From Woeseiaceae bacterium (GTDB lineage: Bacteria; Pseudomonadota; Gammaproteobacteria; Steroidobacterales; Woeseiaceae), in NCBI GenBank assembly GCA_028280615.1, contig JANQLK010000002.1, forward strand, positions 124,001-188,000: DNA of 64,000 nucleotides, in the 5' to 3' direction. A program made the translations under genes and the position numbers. Below the pieces are notes generated by a model. It was not told the origin of the DNA, did no database searches, and saw nothing but the letters and a program-made list of their open reading frames with translations. Position 1 is the stretch's first letter. Every line of letters begins with the position of its first letter. Shown here one piece after another: positions 18,822-26,236 of the stretch.

Positions 18822-19793
18822 ATGAATCGCCTCATACGCAAAGAGGACGCAATTACCGCGCTGTCGATCGCTGCACTGCTTCCGCTCTACTACAAGATTC
18901 GATTTCTCTTGCAGGGGCTGATTGAGTGGGGCGATGTATTGCACCCCACGCTCATCGTTGAGTACCTGTTTTCAACCGTGCTCGGCTTTGGAATGGTGGC
19001 GCTTCACCGGCGTTCCCGCGCGTCAGGCGTCGTCGGCTTTCTCCTGACGGCGACTGCCGGAGCCGCGGCAGCCGTCATATTCACGGTATTCTACTACTCG
19101 GTCATCTTCCCGTTTGGCGCGTCGCGCGACTTTCTGTTCGACATCGCCGTACTTGCGCTGCTGGTGCCACTGATCATTTCCGGCGTAAGCGAACGGATCT
19201 TGTTCCAGCGGCGCGCGGAACAGGCCGAGCAGGCCGCCTTGCGCGAACGTTATGCGAGTCTTGAATCGCGAATGAGTCCGCATTTCCTGTTTAACGCGCT
19301 CAGCACGCTGACCGATATCATTGAGGAAGATCAGGCGCTCGCGGTTGAGTTTGTGGAACAAGCGGCGGTTGTATATCGCTACATAATCGACCACCAGTAC
19401 TCCTCGAGGGTGCCTTTGGCGGAGGAGCTGACAGCCGCGCGCGCGCTGTTCTTCATCATGGAGGCCAGACATCCCGGAGCCCTGAAACTGCGTATCCATT
19501 CCGGGGCGAATTCGGACAGCTTCGAGACCGTTCCCCTCGCCGTCCAGTCGCTCATCGAGAACGCACTGAAACACAACCGGGTCACGTCGGCGGCCCCGCT
19601 CGAGATCTCGATACGCAGGGAGGGCGATTCGCTGCTCGTCGAAAACACGCGCATGCCCAAGGTATCGCCTGCAGCATGCGGCACGGGACTGGCGGACCTC
19701 TCCGAACGTGTCGCCTATGTCACCGGGCGCCAGCTACGCTATTGGAGCAATGAGCGCTTTTTCTCTGTCCGCCTTCCTTTGTCGAAGGCCTGA
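18822..19793 (+). CDS. LytS/YehU-type sensor histidine kinase
   Basis: A 323-residue inner-membrane kinase. Four hydrophobic stretches lie in residues 15-122 and form a membrane sensor. A His_kinase (PF06580) module follows, with the phospho-acceptor His154 in SRMSPHFLFNAL. The ATPase part shows the N-box SLIENALKHN and the glycine motif GTGLADLSERV. No PAS or GAF domain is seen, so the signal must come through the membrane segments. It is separated by only five bases from the LytTR response regulator gene, forming a standard pair. Confidence 0.9.
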   Translation: MNRLIRKEDAITALSIAALLPLYYKIRFLLQGLIEWGDVLHPTLIVEYLFSTVLGFGMVALHRRSRASGVVGFLLTATAGAAAAVIFTVFYYSVIFPFGASRDFLFDIAVLALLVPLIISGVSERILFQRRAEQAEQAALRERYASLESRMSPHFLFNALSTLTDIIEEDQALAVEFVEQAAVVYRYIIDHQYSSRVPLAEELTAARALFFIMEARHPGALKLRIHSGANSDSFETVPLAVQSLIENALKHNRVTSAAPLEISIRREGDSLLVENTRMPKVSPAACGTGLADLSERVAYVTGRQLRYWSNERFFSVRLPLSKA

Positions 19794-19798
19794 AGCTA

Positions 19799-20557
19799 AT
19801 GCGCGCGCTAATCATTGAAGACGAACCTCGAACCGCGCGGCGCCTCGAGCGAATGATGTCCGAGTTACGCCCGGATATCGAAATCTGCGGACCGTTGCCC
19901 AGTATCGAAAGCGCGACATCCTGGTTCGACCGTCACAGCGCGCCTGACCTCGTGTTCATGGATGTCGAGCTTGAAGACGGAACTGCCTTCGAGCTCCTGG
20001 AGCGCATCGGCATTGCTGCGCCGATTATCTTCTGTACGGCGTTTTCGAACTATGCGCTTCAGGCTTTTCGCTCCAACAGTATCGACTATCTTCTCAAACC
20101 CGTGTCGCTTCGTTCGCTCGGTGAGGCGCTCGCCAGGGCCGAGCGTTTCCGCGACCTGCACATTCCGCCGGAAGCCTGGAGCTGTCTTCGAGGCGCCGAG
20201 ACGAAGCCGTGCTACAGGGAGCGCTTCCTCGTGCCGAGACGGAAGGCCATTGAGATCGTGACCGTGGACGCGGTCATCGCCGTGACCAGCTGGCACAAAG
20301 CCAGCCGACTGCTGTTGACCTCGGGAGAAGACAGAATGGTGGATGCGTCCCTGAAAGAGGTTGCGGCCACGCTCGATCCGGCGGTTTTTTTTCAGATCAG
20401 TCGGCAAACGGTCGTGCGGCTCACGTCGGTCACGTCCATCGCAAGATCCGCCGGACACCACGCCGTGCAGCTTGCAGGCGAATCGCAGAGCTTTCCGGTG
20501 TCTCGTTCACGCGTCGCAGGGCTCAAATCCGCGCTCGGCGCAGGTATCCCCAGATGA
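19799..20557 (+). CDS. LytTR-family response regulator
   Basis: 252 residues. The receiver domain has acidic residues IIEDE near the start, phospho-acceptor Asp55 in LVFMDVE, and Lys in the IDYLLKPV motif. A LytTR DNA-binding domain runs from about residue 140 to 245 (FLVPRRKAIEIVTVDAVIAV, then FFQISRQTVVRL). It is the partner of the preceding LytS-like kinase. Targets are unknown; such systems commonly regulate neighbouring membrane or secreted proteins. Confidence 0.92.
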   Translation: MRALIIEDEPRTARRLERMMSELRPDIEICGPLPSIESATSWFDRHSAPDLVFMDVELEDGTAFELLERIGIAAPIIFCTAFSNYALQAFRSNSIDYLLKPVSLRSLGEALARAERFRDLHIPPEAWSCLRGAETKPCYRERFLVPRRKAIEIVTVDAVIAVTSWHKASRLLLTSGEDRMVDASLKEVAATLDPAVFFQISRQTVVRLTSVTSIARSAGHHAVQLAGESQSFPVSRSRVAGLKSALGAGIPR

Positions 20558-20741
20558 CGTCTTCGGCTTTCAGCGCCTGAAGGCCTTGGAAATCGAAGGC
20601 CAGGTACATGTAGGTCGAGATGCGGCGAGCCAAACACGCATCGGGTGATAGACTGCAACGGAATCGGAGTTCGCCGGTGCCGGTTAGCTGCGGATTCAGC
20701 GGAACGCCTTCCCTGCGGACCGCGGCGACATGGAGATGAGT

Positions 20742-21134
20742 ATGAAAGGCTCGTGTCATTGCGGTCGGGTTTGTTGGGAACTAGACACGCGTCCAGATTC
20801 AGCAAAAGCATGCAATTGCACGATTTGTAGACGCTACGGCGCGCTTTGGGCCTACGGATACGTTCACCACGACATTTCGACGTCTGGCGAGACACGCAGG
20901 TACCGACGAGCCGATGGCGGCGCGATTGACTTCCATTTTTGTCCGTCCTGCGGGTGCCTCAGTCACTACATCGCGACAAAGCCAGGTGACGATGGTCGAT
21001 ACCGGACCGGCGTCAACCTGCGCTTGTCGGACCCTGTGCCGATTTCCGCGCTGCCAATCGATCACTTTGACGGCCTCGAGACGTTTGATGATCTGCCCCG
21101 CGACGGCAGGACCGTGGGAGATCTCTGGTTTTGA
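20742..21134 (+). CDS. GFA/CENP-V family zinc protein
   Basis: A 130-residue cytoplasmic protein of the glutathione-dependent formaldehyde-activating (GFA) fold. Cysteine zinc ligands are evident: SCHCG (Cys5, Cys7), CNCTICRRYG (Cys24, 26, 29) and FCPSCGC. Three in-frame ATGs occur at 20730, 20736 and 20742; a GGAG six bases upstream favours the last. Most members of the family have unproven activity, so a formaldehyde role is not asserted. Confidence 0.88.
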   Translation: MKGSCHCGRVCWELDTRPDSAKACNCTICRRYGALWAYGYVHHDISTSGETRRYRRADGGAIDFHFCPSCGCLSHYIATKPGDDGRYRTGVNLRLSDPVPISALPIDHFDGLETFDDLPRDGRTVGDLWF

Positions 21135-21218
21135 GCGGACGGTTGTCGCGCGATCGTCGATCCAACTCGTTGCGAGCTCATTTCGACCGCGCTACGCCGA
21201 CGACGACTCAATACGTCG

Positions 21219-21620
21219 TTATTCTGCGCGTAACCTGACGAGCTTCCCTTTTCTTTTGTAGATGTTCTTGTAGTCCCACTGTATCTCGCGTGCTTTTTCA
21301 AGCCAGCGACTCAAGGACTTCACGTCGATCTGATCCGCGTCCGTGTAGCGAATCGAGGCATCCTTGAATTTTCCGGTGCCCGGATCGAGGTCCGCTTCAC
21401 CAAAATCCGCGCCGCTCCAGAACATCAATCGGATACAGCCTTTGAGTTTGCTGTATCCGACGATCGGGTTTCCGTCCAGGAACCAGACCGGGTGTGCGTG
21501 CCAGATCCTGCGTTCGGCTTCCGGCAAGGCGCGATCAATCTCATCCATAAGCCGCTGGCAAATGCGTCGATCGGCCGCCGTCTGTGCCGAGTTGAACGCT
21601 GTTATCGATTCATACTTCAT
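21219..21620 (-). CDS. DUF1801 family protein
   Basis: 133 residues with the DUF1801/YdhG-like pattern: a helical start, then IWHAHPVWFLDGNPIVGY, a CIRLMFWSG strand and a C-terminal WLEKAREIQWDYKNIYK helix. Members are small alpha/beta proteins, some linked to iron handling; the function is unresolved. It is convergent with the GFA gene. A second, distant DUF1801 gene lies at 51226-51645, and the two are not close copies. Confidence 0.8.
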   Translation of the reverse strand: MKYESITAFNSAQTAADRRICQRLMDEIDRALPEAERRIWHAHPVWFLDGNPIVGYSKLKGCIRLMFWSGADFGEADLDPGTGKFKDASIRYTDADQIDVKSLSRWLEKAREIQWDYKNIYKRKGKLVRLRAE

Positions 21621-21700
21621 AGGGTTTGTGCCTCGTGACGAGCCGTCTCATCGTCGCTTCGTCCGGGCGCTCACTATCGGAGCCGCGCGGAACCTCCCGG

Positions 21701-22486
21701 TCACTTCTGTCCAACCAGAGCGAAGAAGGCACCCTGCGGGTCAACCGCGTTCAGGGAGAACTCGCCACCCGGAATCTCCATCGGACCGTTGATGATAGTG
21801 GCGTTGTTGTCGTTCAGGTATCGAACCGCCGTGTCGATACTGGGCACCCGAAAATAGAAACTCCACATCGACATCGGTACCTCGTCCGGCTTCTTCATGA
21901 CGGCGCCGAACATGAACTCCCTGCTCTCACCGTTCTTGAGCATTTGGTACTCGCCGATCGGGCCCATGTCCATGCGCTCCGCCACGATCCAGCCAAAGGC
22001 GTTCGCGTAGAACGCCAACGCGGCTTCCGGGTCCGTCGCCGAAAGCTCGTTCCAGGCACAGTGCCCAACGCGCGGCTCAGTCTGGGCAAAACTCTGGCTG
22101 GGCTGCCCGAACTCGGTGTGCATCACGTAGAACGGGGCGCCCTGCGAGTCGGTGACGTAGGCGAGGCGCCCGACGTTTGGGACGTCCATAGGCCCCATCA
22201 ATACGCGGCCACCCGCTTTGTCGATGGTGCGCATTGCCTTGTCCAGGTCGTCGACTTCCAGGTAGCCCGCCCACATTGGCGCCGCTCCACCCTGTCGCAT
22301 TTCCTCGGTCAGTTGCAGAAGGCCCCCTACCTCGACGCCGTCGGCCGAGAACAGGCGATAGTCCCTGTCTGGATGGCCCGAGTCCTCAAACGACCATCCG
22401 AGCAAACCGCCGTAGAAGGTCTGAGCCGATTCCGCGTCGCTCGTCATCAGTTCGTACCAGACGAAATCGCCGTGTTCATTCATCAT
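21701..22486 (-). CDS. VOC-family (glyoxalase/bleomycin-resistance fold) protein, two domains
   Basis: 261 residues holding two tandem vicinal-oxygen-chelate modules. The first begins GDFVWYELMTSDAESAQTFY, and the second HCAWNELSATDPEAALAFY near residue 142. Each has the expected metal-binding His/Glu region and a C-terminal strand (INGPMEIPGG, AVDPQGAFFALVG). Either of two consecutive ATGs could serve, with GGGAG upstream. It is divergent from an ArsR regulator, a common pairing. The substrate is unknown. Confidence 0.88.
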   Translation of the reverse strand: MMNEHGDFVWYELMTSDAESAQTFYGGLLGWSFEDSGHPDRDYRLFSADGVEVGGLLQLTEEMRQGGAAPMWAGYLEVDDLDKAMRTIDKAGGRVLMGPMDVPNVGRLAYVTDSQGAPFYVMHTEFGQPSQSFAQTEPRVGHCAWNELSATDPEAALAFYANAFGWIVAERMDMGPIGEYQMLKNGESREFMFGAVMKKPDEVPMSMWSFYFRVPSIDTAVRYLNDNNATIINGPMEIPGGEFSLNAVDPQGAFFALVGQK

Positions 22487-22559
22487 GAGTCATCTCCCGG
22501 GTCACTGTCGCCGCTCTACGCAGGACTTGCGGACACATACAGAAGGCTATAGATTTATC

Positions 22560-22585
22560 GATATATGTGCAATAGGTGATATATG
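22560..22585. promoter_or_regulatory. Direct repeat near the ArsR/VOC start (possible operator)
   Basis: GATATATG occurs at 22560-22567 and again at 22578-22585, eighteen bases apart; the second copy includes the arsR start codon. TATCGATA (22556-22563) overlaps the first copy. The position in the divergent promoter suggests an autoregulatory site, but this is unproven. Confidence 0.35.
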
Positions 22586-22894
22586 TTGAACGCCACGTTC
22601 TCTGCTCTCTCCGACCCAACGCGGAGGGCGATCGTCGGGCTGCTGGCCGACAATGAGCTGTCGGTCGGTGAGGTCGTCGACGAGTTCGATCTGACCCAGT
22701 CCGCCATTTCCCGTCATCTCGACGTGCTCGAGAATGCCGGGCTAATCGCACGTCGGCGCGAAGGCCAGCGACGCGTCTGTACGCTAAGCGCGGAGCCGCT
22801 CGAGGAATTGCACGAGTGGCTCGAGGGCTACCGTCGGTTCTGGACCGGCTCACTACGGCGGCTCGACAAGACCCTGAAGCGAAAGCGGAAATGA
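22583..22894 (+). CDS. ArsR-family transcriptional regulator
   Basis: A 103-residue winged-helix repressor. FSALSDPTRRAIVGLLAD opens the fold, and the recognition helix region reads DLTQSAISRHLDVLENAGLI. There is no CxC metal site in the recognition helix, so it is of the non-metal ArsR group that normally precedes an AHSA1/SRPBCC gene. AGG lies six bases before the ATG. Its stop overlaps the start of a truncated AHSA1-like fragment (ATGA). Confidence 0.92.
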   Translation: MLNATFSALSDPTRRAIVGLLADNELSVGEVVDEFDLTQSAISRHLDVLENAGLIARRREGQRRVCTLSAEPLEELHEWLEGYRRFWTGSLRRLDKTLKRKRK

Positions 22895-22989
22895 CGGTCG
22901 ATGGGGATGTGGTTGTCGTAAGCCACACGGTCGACCTGTCGCCAAAGCAAGCAGTTGACTATAGCCAAGCTGGAACCTGTCCCAAGTAG
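22891..22989 (+). pseudogene. Truncated AHSA1/SRPBCC-like gene start
   Basis: An ATG overlapping the arsR stop opens a 32-residue frame containing SHTVDLSPKQAVDY, which resembles the first strand and helix of AHSA1/SRPBCC proteins, the usual partner gene of this ArsR type. The frame then enters unrelated sequence and stops at 22987-22989. The full domain would need about 140 residues. The break lies near 22958-22965, close to the AT-richer insert. The family assignment of so short a stretch rests partly on context. Confidence 0.55.
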
Positions 22990-23101
22990 CCTGAAGAATG
23001 ACCTCAGCGGGGACGTTCAGACTGGTGGCCCTGAACTGGTCAGTTTCTGTGAGCCGCATCCTGCAATTAACCTACGTCTGGCTTAAAGTGAGTGACAGGT
23101 T
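22974..23101. repeat. Short inverted repeat bounding the insert boundary
   Basis: AACCTGTC (22974-22981) and GACAGGTT (23094-23101) form a perfect 8-base inverted repeat around 113 bases. The left arm lies just after the truncation point of the AHSA1-like gene; the right arm lies just before the AT-rich reading frame. Inside it, GTTCAG and CTGAAC form a second small hairpin. It could be a mobile-element end or a recombination scar. No transposase is seen. Confidence 0.35.
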
Positions 23102-23121
23102 TTCGCCATTGAGATTGCTCA

Positions 23122-23607
23122 TTGGACTATTTGATCTGGTTCTTCATAGGTTTGTCATCGCTACTGATATTCTGGTTGGTAGCGTTGTGGCCTATGTCGC
23201 TTTACAACACGTTCTGGCTGTCTGTAAGCGATAGAAATTCGTCGCTTCCCTTCTACCACATCCATGCGAGTGGTCCGGGGGCAGTTACGTTCTACTACAT
23301 CAGTGGCCCCAAGCGTGTCGTTTATGGAGTACTTAGCCTTATATGCGGGCTATCCCTTCAAATATTCACATTCGATTTCGTCGCCAATTTTTGCGCCAGT
23401 TGTTATGCAACGCCGTTTCAGCGTTACGCAATTTCCTGTTGGTTAGCGTCGTTTTTTGTCATCGTTGTTTGGGGACAAAACTACAATTCTCATCGTTACT
23501 ATTCCGAAATCGACCAGGATGGCGAATTGTTCTTTTGGTTCGGCTTTTGTCGAAATCTAGTAACAATGCTAAGTAAACAAAAAGATCGAAACAGACGTTC
23601 GTCTTGA
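23122..23607 (+). CDS. Unrecognised AT-rich membrane protein
   Basis: 161 residues from a TTG start, with an upstream in-frame stop at 23110-23112. At least three strongly hydrophobic stretches are visible (about 5-27, 70-90 and 105-125), the first starting LIWFFIGLSSLLIFWLVALW. Base composition is clearly AT-richer than both flanks, and codon use differs. I do not recognise a family. The absence of a good ribosome site and of an ATG start leaves real doubt that it is expressed. Acquisition from elsewhere is the simplest reading. Confidence 0.5.
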   Translation: MDYLIWFFIGLSSLLIFWLVALWPMSLYNTFWLSVSDRNSSLPFYHIHASGPGAVTFYYISGPKRVVYGVLSLICGLSLQIFTFDFVANFCASCYATPFQRYAISCWLASFFVIVVWGQNYNSHRYYSEIDQDGELFFWFGFCRNLVTMLSKQKDRNRRSS

Positions 23608-23627
23608 ACGCATTCACAGCTTAACTA

Positions 23628-23645
23628 GCGACCCTTACGGGTCGC
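23628..23645. repeat. Perfect 7-base hairpin after the AT-rich gene
   Basis: GCGACCC-TTAC-GGGTCGC forms a stable stem-loop twenty bases after the membrane-protein stop and just before the convergent gene. There is no T-run, so it is at best a weak or bidirectional transcription end signal. Confidence 0.45.
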
Positions 23646-23688
23646 ATGCATCGCCGCGTGCCAGCTCGTTCATCTCGTGACCCTGCAC

Positions 23689-24123
23689 TCAGGCACCTTT
23701 CGCTGCCGCATCCACAACCCTTTCGCCGAGGCTCCACAGGATCGATGAGCTGGCCGCCGTTAGTACACCAAGCAGCGCACCTACCACGATCCTGAACTTT
23801 GCGATCCTTACAGCCGGCTCCCCGGTCCACGTGCGCTGACCCTCGAGAATCCAGGATCCCGGCGGGGGCATGGATTCCGCTCGCCAGCCGCTCCATCCTT
23901 GCCAGATGATCACTATCGTGAGCGAGCCCAACACCAGCCCATTGAGAATCGCGAGAGTTCGCGCTAGTTGCGCGGCGGCGGCAGCGGCCTCAGCTGGATC
24001 GGTCACAGCGAGATTCTTCAGTTGTTCCGCATACTCCGCGAAACGATTCAGGCCAACCCAAACGCCTACGGCGCAAATACTCACCAATACCACCATAGCG
24101 ACAGCAAATCTCTTGCGGTCCAT
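23689..24123 (-). CDS. Hypothetical two-span membrane protein
   Basis: 144 residues from ATG 24123. The first hydrophobic segment (AVAMVVLVSICAVGVWVGL) follows MDRKRF. It is followed by an Ala-rich helical stretch (AEAAAAAAQLARTLAI) and further hydrophobic segments (LGSLTIVIIW, GALLGVLTAASSSILW). No known domain is recognised. It stands alone, flanked by the AT-rich gene and a non-coding gap. Confidence 0.6.
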   Translation of the reverse strand: MDRKRFAVAMVVLVSICAVGVWVGLNRFAEYAEQLKNLAVTDPAEAAAAAAQLARTLAILNGLVLGSLTIVIIWQGWSGWRAESMPPPGSWILEGQRTWTGEPAVRIAKFRIVVGALLGVLTAASSSILWSLGERVVDAAAKGA

Positions 24124-24465
24124 TACTCTGTATTGCGCTGAATCCTGCATCGAGAACTGAGTTATCCTTCGCGCCGCCCAAGTGCTTCACTGTGCAGCAA
24201 GACGAGATGTGTAGCAAAGTGTCCTTTGCGGTGATTCCTGGAAGGCAACCCCTGGCCAGCCAAGGCAGTTTTCGCGGTAGCGACGCGATTAGCAGCTCTC
24301 CTTGGGAGCTGACATTATGCGTGGAGTTTCCGCGGTAACGTCTTTGACCGTCCGGTCTACATTGCAAACCTGCCGGCCGACCGATTTGGGTTAGGATTTC
24401 TGACTGTGGTCCCGTTCGGCTGTTGGATCGAAGCTATCCTCCAAATGAAGCTTTGCCCCAGGTCC
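24124..24465. other. Non-coding gap
   Basis: About 340 bases between the hypothetical membrane protein and the GFA remnant. I see no convincing reading frame, repeat or RNA gene. The bases next to the GFA remnant may be decayed coding sequence of that gene. Confidence 0.5.
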
Positions 24466-24576
24466 TTATCGAGCGAGCTGGCACTGACGACACTGGCACA
24501 GATACGAGAATATCGGCCCGTCGCTGAGTGAATGGCGAACGTCACCGCAAGCGCAGCGCCCCATAGCCTTACTCAT
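24466..24576 (-). pseudogene. GFA/CENP-V family gene, truncated after 36 codons
   Basis: The start ATGA overlaps the arginase-family stop at 24573. The 36 residues contain MGRCACGDVRHSL and CQCRQCQLAR, the first zinc-cysteine motifs of the GFA fold. A TAA at 24466-24468 then ends the frame. About 90 expected residues, including the last Cys pair, are missing. The downstream sequence does not clearly restore the family in any frame, so this looks like a decayed gene rather than a single nonsense change. It is distinct from the intact GFA gene at 20742. Confidence 0.65.
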
Positions 24577-25505
24577 TTGGATTGACGCCAGGATTCAAAC
24601 GCGTTCTCCAACAGTTTGACAACCAGCTTTGCGTAGTCTCCATCGGGATCCAGGTCGGGATCGAATATCGTCACTGTCATCCCGCAGCATCGATAGCGCG
24701 ACATCACACCACGCAGCACGGTCTCGATGTATGCCGGGTCCAATCCCGGGCTGCCCGGCGTATCGACAGCGGGCATGAACGACTGATCGAGGACATCGAC
24801 GTCCAGGTGAATCCATAGCGCTGGATCGTGCCGAGGTTCGAGCACGTCGTCAATGCGTTCCAGAACGGTTGCCGGACCGAGTTTTCGGGCTTCGAACACA
24901 TCGATGACCGTAATCCCGGTATCCAACACGTCCGGCCACGCCCAATCCGGATTCTGAGACTCTCGCTCACCGAGTTGAACCACATCGCCGTCCTTGACCA
25001 GGGGCGCGGAAACGCCCGGCCATTCCGTCATCGTCCGTTCGCCTCGGCCCGTCGCCAGGGCGAGATCCATGCCGGCAACAGCGCCGAGCGACTGGTCCGG
25101 ATCGTAGTTGCCCGGATGCCGGAAATCGCTGTGTCCGTCGATGTGCAACAACTTTACCGGTTCCGTACGTCGGATACCTGCCAGGCACCCGAGTAGAATG
25201 GAGCAGTCGCCCCCGATCACGAGAGAAAACCGCTCCTCACTCCAGACTTCCGCAACCTGCTCCGCGAGCGACAAGTTGAAGCGCCGCATTTCCACGCCGT
25301 TGCGGAGTCGCGTGCCTGCCGCGGGTTCGTCGGAATACCTTGGAACCGGCAAGGAAACCGCCGATGCAACGTCGACGACCCGCCCGAGGCCGGCATCTAC
25401 GAGTGCCGCCGGAGCGCGCCAGGTTCCCGGGACGTGGCGCTCGCGTAGCGGCCGAAGTCCGAGGTTCGACGGAGCAAGTATTGTCTGTATTGATGTAGCA
25501 GTCAT
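24573..25505 (-). CDS. Arginase/agmatinase-family ureohydrolase with a variant metal site
   Basis: 310 residues with the ureohydrolase fold. Metal motifs are GGDCS (98-102), HIDGHSD (121-127: Asp123, His125, Asp127) and IHLDVDVLD. The usual GGDH histidine ligand is replaced by Cys101. A perfect GGAGG ribosome site precedes the ATG. The family hydrolyses guanidino or formimino compounds; the Cys variant is seen in a subgroup of unassigned arginase-family proteins, so arginase activity should not be assumed. Its stop overlaps the start of the GFA remnant. Confidence 0.85.
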   Translation of the reverse strand: MTATSIQTILAPSNLGLRPLRERHVPGTWRAPAALVDAGLGRVVDVASAVSLPVPRYSDEPAAGTRLRNGVEMRRFNLSLAEQVAEVWSEERFSLVIGGDCSILLGCLAGIRRTEPVKLLHIDGHSDFRHPGNYDPDQSLGAVAGMDLALATGRGERTMTEWPGVSAPLVKDGDVVQLGERESQNPDWAWPDVLDTGITVIDVFEARKLGPATVLERIDDVLEPRHDPALWIHLDVDVLDQSFMPAVDTPGSPGLDPAYIETVLRGVMSRYRCCGMTVTIFDPDLDPDGDYAKLVVKLLENAFESWRQSK

Positions 25506-25542
25506 CGCTCACCTCCGGTGTCCGAGGGACGCATTTCGCCGC

Positions 25543-25900
25543 CTATTGTCGCGCAAGCGATGCGTCACGTGTAGGAAGTAGGACAACCTGTGATTGCGGA
25601 AATTCGGTTAGCGGAGTTTGCTCGTTATCGAGCATCAATCGTCCCGACGACATCGAGTCATTTTGAGTATATCCGGAAGACCGCATCCTCTTGCATGCCG
25701 GGTCCGGAGCGTGTGTTGACCTGGCCGACCGCTGAGAAATGCAGTGTATCCTCGCCCTGCTGGACAAGCGTCACGATCCCCGGCAGCTTGTTGGCCGCGA
25801 CGAAGGCCTCGATCCTTTGCTCAAGCTCGTCGTTCGCCACCGCGGGCGGCGCGGCCACCGCACCGAAGATCAGTACCATTGCTACGGCTCGAAACTCCAT
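25543..25900 (-). pseudogene. Serine beta-lactamase-like hydrolase, frameshifted and truncated
   Basis: The first frame (25658-25900) has a signal peptide (MEFRAVAMVLIFGAVAAPP) and the class C-type opening FVAANKLPGIVTLVQQG, ending VFRIYSK. Intact relatives would read IYS-Met-Thr-Lys, the SxxK catalytic motif, at this point. The frame stops there. A different frame (to 25543) continues with GRLMLDNEQTPLTEFPQSQV, which matches the next segment of the same family. A short deletion plus frameshift has removed the catalytic Lys, and the rest of the protein (about 300 residues) is missing. Confidence 0.7.
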
Positions 25901-26236
25901 TGTCAGCTCCCTGAACTATGACGCTGAACAACGTAGCAATGCGATGTAAATCGAAAGTCAAACGAAAAGAGTACTAGTAGCACGGTTCCGCTCAAACAGG
26001 CGCTTCTGGGGGTGCCGCCGAAGCTCGAGCGCCTTGTCAAGAAATCAAGCGCTTCGGACGCATCCCCACCGAACGGAAAAAACGCACTGACAATTATCTC
26101 GCCCTGTGCGAACCTGCATCCGCACGCATCATCGTCCATGATTTGTGTGTCAAGCGCCCGTCGTAAATCATAGGCGTTCGTAACGATTACGCTTCCTCCG
26201 ATCGCATTCCGGCCGATTAACAACAGGAGACTTGAT
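25901..26236. other. Intergenic region
   Basis: About 335 bases between the broken hydrolase and the S9 peptidase. It includes the AACAGGAGA ribosome site of the latter. A leftward frame shows protein-like stretches (for example SEALDFLTRR) but no family I recognise. I cannot support a gene. Confidence 0.4.

Noticed and set aside
20523..20759. Leftward frame opposite the GFA leader with protein-like C-terminus (TYMYLAFDFQGLQALKAEDV)
   Set aside because: Overlaps the LytTR 3' end and the GFA start; no family recognised and no start signal. It could be a remnant, but support is too thin.
23608..23680. Possible integron attC-like site after the AT-rich gene (GCTTAAC followed by a hairpin)
   Set aside because: No matching GTTRRRY core or full inverted-repeat structure was found, and no integrase is present.
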